A model generated the notes under the pieces. It ran no database searches, had not been told where the DNA came from, and was given only the letters and a program-made list of their open reading frames with translations. From Spirulina major PCC 6313 (GTDB taxonomy: Bacteria; Cyanobacteriota; Cyanobacteriia; Cyanobacteriales; Spirulinaceae), in NCBI RefSeq assembly GCF_001890765.1, contig NZ_KV878783.1:3004771-3068770 (forward strand): a DNA stretch of 64,000 bases, given 5' to 3'. The position numbers and the translations under genes were made by a program. The first letter of the stretch is position 1. Every line of letters starts with the position of its first letter. Positions 61,991-64,000 of the stretch are shown here, one piece after another.

Positions 61991-64000
61991 TTAACCTTCG
62001 AGTAATTGCAGAATGCGTTGCAGGGTGATTTCAATCCAGTCGGGGTGTTGTTCGAGGTCGTCGCTGAGTTCTTGGAGGACTTTTTCTAAGAGGTAGGCAT
62101 CGAGGATGATTTGGCATTCCTGTTCGGTGGTGGGGAGAAATTGACCCGGTTGCGCGATCGCCAGGTAATGCTTCAGAAACACAACGCTCACCCAGCGATA
62201 CCAATAGTCCGCCCATTGCTCCATGTAGCCCTGTTGTTCCGGGCGAATTAGGCCGCTGTCGAGTTCTTGGCGCAGGCCGATGCTGACGGCGTAATAGAAC
62301 GATTGCACCATGCCGGCCACATCCCGCAGGGGCGATCGCTTCATCCGTCGTTCGCTCATCGGGCGGTTGCTCTCCCCTTTGAAGTCGATGATCACGAAAT
62401 CTTTCCCGGTGTAGAGCACTTGACCGAGGTGATAGTCACCGTGACAGCGCGATCGCATCGCCGTGATTTTTTGGTTCAAGACCCGTTGGAAGCGATCGAG
62501 AATTTGATCTTGGCGATTCAGCACCGTTTGCACCAGGGTTTGATCCGGCTCGGAAAATTGGTTGAGGCGTTTTTTCAGAGTGAGCATCACCTGACCCGCC
62601 AAATTCCGGCTGTATTGATACACCGATCGCTGATAGAACGAGGTGAAGGGTTCCGGGGCAAACGCCGCCTCGCGGGGTTCTGAGGCCAGGGCGAGATGCA
62701 ATTCCGCCGTGCGCTGGCCGAGGAGTTCCACCGCGCCGAGGTAAGAGCCGATATGGTCATACACCACTTCGGGGATCTCCAATTCTTGGGCAGAGGCGAT
62801 CGACACCAGGGGGAAGGTGAGGTCTGCGATGGGAATCTGCGACACCAACACCTGCTCAAAATAGCCCCGCAATCGGTCGAGGGTGAAATTCCACGCTGAT
62901 GTGGTATCGGGCACATAGCCGCGCAGGATGCCGATGGACATGGCGGGTTGATTGGGGCGACGGTATTCCAACGCGCCGAAGACGGGCGCGGTGAGGCTCG
63001 ATTGTTGTTCGGTGAGGAGTTGGCTCACTTCGAGGTCGGGGTTAATCGTGTCTTCGAGGCTGCGGTAGAGTTTAAGGATCAGTTGATCGCCGTAGACGAT
63101 GGAACTGTTGTCCTGTTCGCCACGGTAGGGATGGGGGTCGAGGGGGGACGCGCCTAAGTCTAGGGTTTTGAAGGCGTTGGTGGTGCTGGCGACGAGTTGG
63201 CCATGGCTGCCTTTGTAGCGGCGTTTTTTAGCGATCGCCTCCAACAAGACCGGCAAAAATTGCTCATCTAGGAGCGCATCAAATAGCCAGCCGGTGGTGA
63301 CATCAGCCGATTTTGCGGCGGTTTTGCTGCGTCCCTTGGCCGGGGCGGGGGTGAGTTGGAGTTGAGCGATCGCACCGTCCGGCGTAGCCAATGCCCCAAA
63401 GGTCAACGGCATACTATAGAGTTCCGGCAGCCCTTCGGTATATTCCACCTCCAAAATCACCAACTCCACCTCACAGCGGGCACTGTTGAGCGCGATCGTG
63501 TCCTGCACCGTCACCCCTTGCACCGTGCGCCCTTTGCCCCGGAACCAAGGACAGGTGCGCAAATAACTACTCAACACCGTATTCAGGACCGGCTTAAACT
63601 CTGGCTGGGTTAGGAGCGTTTGCCAAGCTCCTTGAATTTCGAGGCTGGGCGGTTCATGCACCGCTTGCGGTGACCCCTGCACCACGTCCACCGGCTGCAA
63701 CAGGAACCAATAGAAAGCATGGGGCGCAATGCTGAGGAAATAGGGCGCTTTCGCGATCGCTGGGAACGGGTTGCGCCCGAAAATTTCCACCGGCACCATG
63801 CCATGGAACGGCGTTAAATCCAACTCCACCGACTGGACAAACCGCGACAGGTTCGCCACGACAAGGATATGCTCGCCGCCATAGGTGCGCGTGAACGCCA
63901 ACACCTTGCGATTTTCCGGATAAAGTAGCTCGAACGTGCCGCGCCCAAAGGCCTGGAACCGCGCCCGCACTGCCAAGAGCCGTTTCATCCACCACCACAG
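61991..64000 (-). CDS. TreS-maltokinase fusion, C-terminal part (5' end outside window)
   Basis: The frame is open to the right edge (LWWWMKRLLAVRARF precedes and continues the Met at 63988), so the gene starts outside the window. The first 100 residues match the C-terminal beta domain of trehalose synthase (AFGRGTFELLYPENRKVLAF, then HILVVANLSRFVQSVELDL). Residues about 135-669 are a maltokinase domain: YLRTCPWFRGKGR, LILKLYRSLEDTINPDLEV, RCHGDYHLGQVLYTGKDFVI (catalytic His/Asp), and IIDFKGESNRPMSERRMKRS. TreS and maltokinase fused in this way make maltose 1-phosphate from trehalose or maltose in the GlgE glucan pathway; some cyanobacteria and many other bacteria have it. Confidence 0.9.
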   Translation of the reverse strand: MWWWMKRLLAVRARFQAFGRGTFELLYPENRKVLAFTRTYGGEHILVVANLSRFVQSVELDLTPFHGMVPVEIFGRNPFPAIAKAPYFLSIAPHAFYWFLLQPVDVVQGSPQAVHEPPSLEIQGAWQTLLTQPEFKPVLNTVLSSYLRTCPWFRGKGRTVQGVTVQDTIALNSARCEVELVILEVEYTEGLPELYSMPLTFGALATPDGAIAQLQLTPAPAKGRSKTAAKSADVTTGWLFDALLDEQFLPVLLEAIAKKRRYKGSHGQLVASTTNAFKTLDLGASPLDPHPYRGEQDNSSIVYGDQLILKLYRSLEDTINPDLEVSQLLTEQQSSLTAPVFGALEYRRPNQPAMSIGILRGYVPDTTSAWNFTLDRLRGYFEQVLVSQIPIADLTFPLVSIASAQELEIPEVVYDHIGSYLGAVELLGQRTAELHLALASEPREAAFAPEPFTSFYQRSVYQYSRNLAGQVMLTLKKRLNQFSEPDQTLVQTVLNRQDQILDRFQRVLNQKITAMRSRCHGDYHLGQVLYTGKDFVIIDFKGESNRPMSERRMKRSPLRDVAGMVQSFYYAVSIGLRQELDSGLIRPEQQGYMEQWADYWYRWVSVVFLKHYLAIAQPGQFLPTTEQECQIILDAYLLEKVLQELSDDLEQHPDWIEITLQRILQLLEG

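Overview
The window is chromosomal DNA of a cyanobacterium with moderately high G+C. The HIP1 palindrome GCGATCGC recurs throughout. The gene set is also cyanobacterial: a light-dependent protochlorophyllide reductase, an orphan PCP_red peptide, a Ccs1/ResB cytochrome c assembly protein, a Tab2-type RNA-binding protein, an LL-diaminopimelate aminotransferase, a valyl-tRNA synthetase carrying the membrane-anchoring CAAD domain, and an intein-containing DnaB. No rRNA, tRNA or CRISPR array was seen.

Layout. 1-12 kb: end of cytidylate kinase, a NodB deacetylase, small conserved proteins, glpD, a beta-propeller protein, a MASE1 histidine kinase, a HAD phosphatase, hemE and an SDR protein. 12.1-13.5 kb: a compact IsrB (RuvC-only OMEGA nuclease) element with a structured RNA region upstream and matching end hairpins. 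13.6-21 kb: a CodA-like deaminase, an FtsH-like protease domain without AAA, a geranylgeranyl-reductase-family flavoprotein, a peptidoglycan-binding protein and Tab2. 21-38 kb: mostly housekeeping (valS with CAAD, dnaB with two inteins, ccs1, cobO, a pseudouridine synthase, a RodZ-like protein, dnaG, a cell-wall amidase, metF-like, trpS). 38-44 kb: purB, then an accessory patch with two toxin-antitoxin pairs, a duplicated 3' end of dusA, dusA itself, and a Uma2 gene split by an IS630 element. 44-59 kb: dapL, pyk, a pseudo-receiver/WD40 gene split by a one-base frameshift, tsaE, a YvcK-type protein, ruvC, pyrG, cobM and por. 59-64 kb: an M15 peptidase, an IS200/IS605 element with tnpA and tnpB, and the C-terminal part of a TreS-maltokinase fusion running off the right edge.

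The most noteworthy items are: the IsrB element with its predicted omega RNA; three copies of a modular, multi-armed palindromic repeat whose central arm occurs in both orientations relative to its flanks; a 78-nt in-frame copy of the dusA 3' end on the far side of a HigBA-like module; an IS630 insertion that can be removed in silico to restore Uma2 exactly; a receiver-Pro-WD40 gene broken in a C8 run; and a second DnaB intein whose insertion point lies two residues from the one I recall for Synechocystis and Nostoc DnaB.

All functional calls rest on reading motifs and on recall of protein families; no database search was run.
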